Source: an uncultured Bacteroidota bacterium
Lineage (GTDB): Bacteria > Bacteroidota > Bacteroidia > Chitinophagales > Chitinophagaceae
Length of the DNA stretch: 7,927 nt
Assembly: GCA_903881265.1 (NCBI GenBank)
Contig: CAIRSV010000011.1
Location: 1-7,927, forward strand
Direction: 5' to 3'
This document shows positions 6,343 through 7,927 of this stretch, piece after piece. A program made the position numbers and the translations under genes. Position 1 is the stretch's first letter. Each line of letters opens with the position of its first letter. The notes below the pieces were generated by a model, which saw nothing but the letters and a program-made list of their open reading frames with translations, made no database searches and was not told where the DNA came from.

Positions 6343-7500
6343 TTATTCTCCTTCAAGATTTATTCCTTTTCTTGTGCTTCTTTTCTGTCCGTCGATTAAT
6401 ACAATAGTGCATAGTTGTGTTTCGGAAATTTCCTTTCGCACGAATTCTCCCTTTTTATTGTATATATAGGTTGTTACATTGCAGAGTGTTCCGTCAGCAG
6501 AGCAATAGGTTTCTTGATGTATTTTATTGCCGGGCTGTCCATAGGTTATGCTGTAAAATCGGTTGTCGTATAGTTGTTGAGCAAACATCGTTTTTTGTTT
6601 AAAATCGTTATACTTTTCAGTGTATAAATAGTCGGGGCAGTAATCAGAATATCTGCGGTATTCTCTGATATCGCCATCAGTAAATCGATTAATGTATTCG
6701 GCATACAAATCTGTAAAATGACTGTAGTAATATTCATTTGTCATTGAACAGCTATCGGGTGGCAAATTGGTAATGTGCTGGCATCGAGTGTCTGTTGTAA
6801 TTTGGGGCAAATTTTCTGTCAAATAAAAATACCTGCCACCTTCAGTTTTTATGTAATATTTTTTTCGTTCGATAGAGACAATTGTATCCGCGCTTCGTTT
6901 GATTCGCACGTCGACTAAATTGCTGATTTGGCCATATGACAGCATGGCAAGTTTGCCTGCAGAGGCGGTCTCTTTATCGAAGTCATCGTAATACGTATAG
7001 ATACTATCACCTAATGCAATGCCATTAGGATTGTAGGTGACATTTACTTTATATATGCCGGCAAACAAAGGGAATCCCATACTGTGGTGAGACGCAGTTT
7101 GTGTGTGGTAATTGTAATAATTTTCAACATCGTTTATATAGATAGGTACGACAAGCTGCTCCAATGGTTTTAAATATCGTAGTTGAACCGAACCTGTATC
7201 GTGTATCATCATATGTAGTTTTCTATCTTCAGAATATCGCTGAATCTGTGTGTTATTGGCTTTGTCATACATTGTGAGATAAAATAATTTTTGACCTGTG
7301 TTTTGTGTATGGGGCACTAGAACAGGATGCGCATTCTCTTGGTCAGTATTTGTAATTGTTATAATAAAGGTAATTTTCTCGCCTTCATAATAACTTTCTT
7401 TGTCTGTACTGAGAACAAAACTTACGGGATGGTATTTTAGATTAGCGAGTGTTGTATTTGCTAAAAGAAAAAAAGTGATTAATAGTAGTATGTTTTTCAT
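6343..7500 (-). CDS. Exported protein with Ig-like N-terminal domain and six-cysteine C-terminal region
   Basis: A 385-residue protein starting with a clear Sec signal peptide, MKNILLLITFFLLANTTLA, probably cut after Ala19. No cysteine sits at the cleavage site, so it is not a lipoprotein. Residues about 25-185 look like a beta-sandwich: STDKESYYEGEKITFIITIT resembles the opening strands of Ig-like or intermolecular-interaction domains in Bacteroidota exported proteins. The C-terminal half is rich in Tyr, Asn and Thr and holds all six cysteines (240, 251, 288, 333, 340, 364), an even number that would suit disulfide bonds outside the cytoplasm. The last 70 residues include TTYIYNKKGEFVRKE, which looks like a YwqK/MORN-like or RHS-like strand pair; this is weak. 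The gene lies 1 base after the upstream partial gene, so the two are co-transcribed. No enzymatic motif is seen and the function is unknown. Confidence 0.8.
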   Translation of the reverse strand: MKNILLLITFFLLANTTLANLKYHPVSFVLSTDKESYYEGEKITFIITITNTDQENAHPVLVPHTQNTGQKLFYLTMYDKANNTQIQRYSEDRKLHMMIHDTGSVQLRYLKPLEQLVVPIYINDVENYYNYHTQTASHHSMGFPLFAGIYKVNVTYNPNGIALGDSIYTYYDDFDKETASAGKLAMLSYGQISNLVDVRIKRSADTIVSIERKKYYIKTEGGRYFYLTENLPQITTDTRCQHITNLPPDSCSMTNEYYYSHFTDLYAEYINRFTDGDIREYRRYSDYCPDYLYTEKYNDFKQKTMFAQQLYDNRFYSITYGQPGNKIHQETYCSADGTLCNVTTYIYNKKGEFVRKEISETQLCTIVLIDGQKRSTRKGINLEGE

Positions 7501-7501
7501 T

Positions 7502-7927
7502 TTATTCGGCCCCTACTTGTGTTTTATTGATCCATTTTCCATTTATCAATGTGCTAAGGACACAGGTATGATTTTCTGACATGGGTGATGTTGATTGACA
7601 AGTATTAATTTGATACAAGACCATTTTATTTTCGGTGAAACTCCATTGGTAGTAATTCGTCTGCCACGTAGTTTGGTCGAACCTGATTTGGTAATAGCCG
7701 TTCAATGTTTTCTCTTGTTTGTTATAATTGAGTACTTCGAATTTACTTAATAAGGTGTCTTTTTCATACGCTTCATTTTTATTGTTGTATATAAAAACAT
7801 CCCAAGAATAGGGGCTGTTTTTGCGTTGTTGTCTAAAATCGTCAACGCCATCAAAGTTATAATCGTTATACTCTTTTTTTAGTTCGGGTTCTAGTCTGCT
7901 ATACGCTGTTCGCAATGTTGTTCTGCG
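7502..7927 (-). CDS. Hypothetical protein, 5' end outside window, with D-x-N-x-D-G motif
   Basis: The frame is open from the right edge through 141 codons to a TAA at 7502-7504. A TTG at 7915 lies in frame, but codons before it are also open (R-R-T-T), so this is the C-terminal part of a longer gene, not a complete small one. Near the start of the fragment is DYNFDGVDDF, a D-x-N-x-D-G-x-x-D loop like those that bind calcium in EF-hand-like, VCBS/FG-GAP and XAC2610-type exported proteins. The remainder is beta-rich with many aromatics (YYQIRF, TNYYQWSF) and two cysteines 14 residues apart near the C-terminus. A single base separates its stop from the next start, so the two form an operon, and a shared location outside the cytoplasm is likely. 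The family is not recognised with confidence. Confidence 0.65.
   Translation of the reverse strand, partial: RRTTLRTAYSRLEPELKKEYNDYNFDGVDDFRQQRKNSPYSWDVFIYNNKNEAYEKDTLLSKFEVLNYNKQEKTLNGYYQIRFDQTTWQTNYYQWSFTENKMVLYQINTCQSTSPMSENHTCVLSTLINGKWINKTQVGAE

Noticed and set aside
7502..7915. Complete small gene starting at the TTG at 7915
   Set aside because: The frame is open to the window edge upstream of that TTG, so the gene is better read as truncated by the window.
1..7927. CRISPR array, tRNA or rRNA gene, insertion sequence or integrase
   Set aside because: No regularly spaced repeats, cloverleaf-like segments, transposase motifs or long terminal inverted repeats were seen in reading the window.

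Overview
The window looks like chromosomal DNA from a member of the Bacteroidota. It is AT-rich, no gene has a clear Shine-Dalgarno sequence, coding is dense and all on the minus strand, and the envelope and exported proteins have a Bacteroidota flavour. The phylum call is an inference from composition and gene style; no marker gene is present. All genes are read right to left, so transcription order runs from high to low coordinates.

Right end (7927 to 6343): two genes 1 base apart. The first is cut by the window edge and carries a D-x-N-x-D-G motif. The second is a 385-residue exported protein with a signal peptide, a probable Ig-like beta domain and six cysteines, all in its C-terminal half. 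I recognise neither as a named family. A 262-base non-coding stretch (6081-6342) separates them from the next block and holds two inverted repeats.

Middle (6080 to 3000): a three-gene block. It encodes a membrane-anchored TPR-like protein with a GTG start, a polytopic DUF2142-type membrane protein that looks like a GT-C glycosyltransferase, and a GT2 glycosyltransferase of the polyprenyl-phosphate type (DPM1/GtrB-like) with two C-terminal membrane helices. A sensible reading is that the GT2 enzyme loads a sugar onto a lipid carrier in the cytoplasm and the DUF2142 protein uses that lipid-linked sugar on the periplasmic face.

Left (2883 to 1): after a 116-base gap with a long imperfect hairpin comes a tightly coupled sugar-nucleotide cassette. 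It encodes an FdtA/QdtA-type dTDP-4-keto-6-deoxyhexose 3,4-ketoisomerase, a left-handed beta-helix N-acetyltransferase (FdtC/QdtC-like) and a PLP-dependent DegT/DnrJ/EryC1 aminotransferase (FdtB/QdtB-like). Together these would make a dTDP-3-acetamido-3,6-dideoxyhexose, either Fuc3NAc or Qui3NAc. The last gene, cut by the left edge, resembles the CDP-glycerol glycerophosphotransferase-like proteins of capsule loci. The left two thirds is therefore part of a surface-polysaccharide (O-antigen, capsule or glycoprotein glycan) locus. The genes for dTDP-glucose synthesis and 4,6-dehydration (rmlA, rmlB) are not in the window.

Several reading frames extend upstream of the likely starts through TTG codons. 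I moved three starts to internal ATGs, giving compact junctions of -11, -8 and +7 bases.
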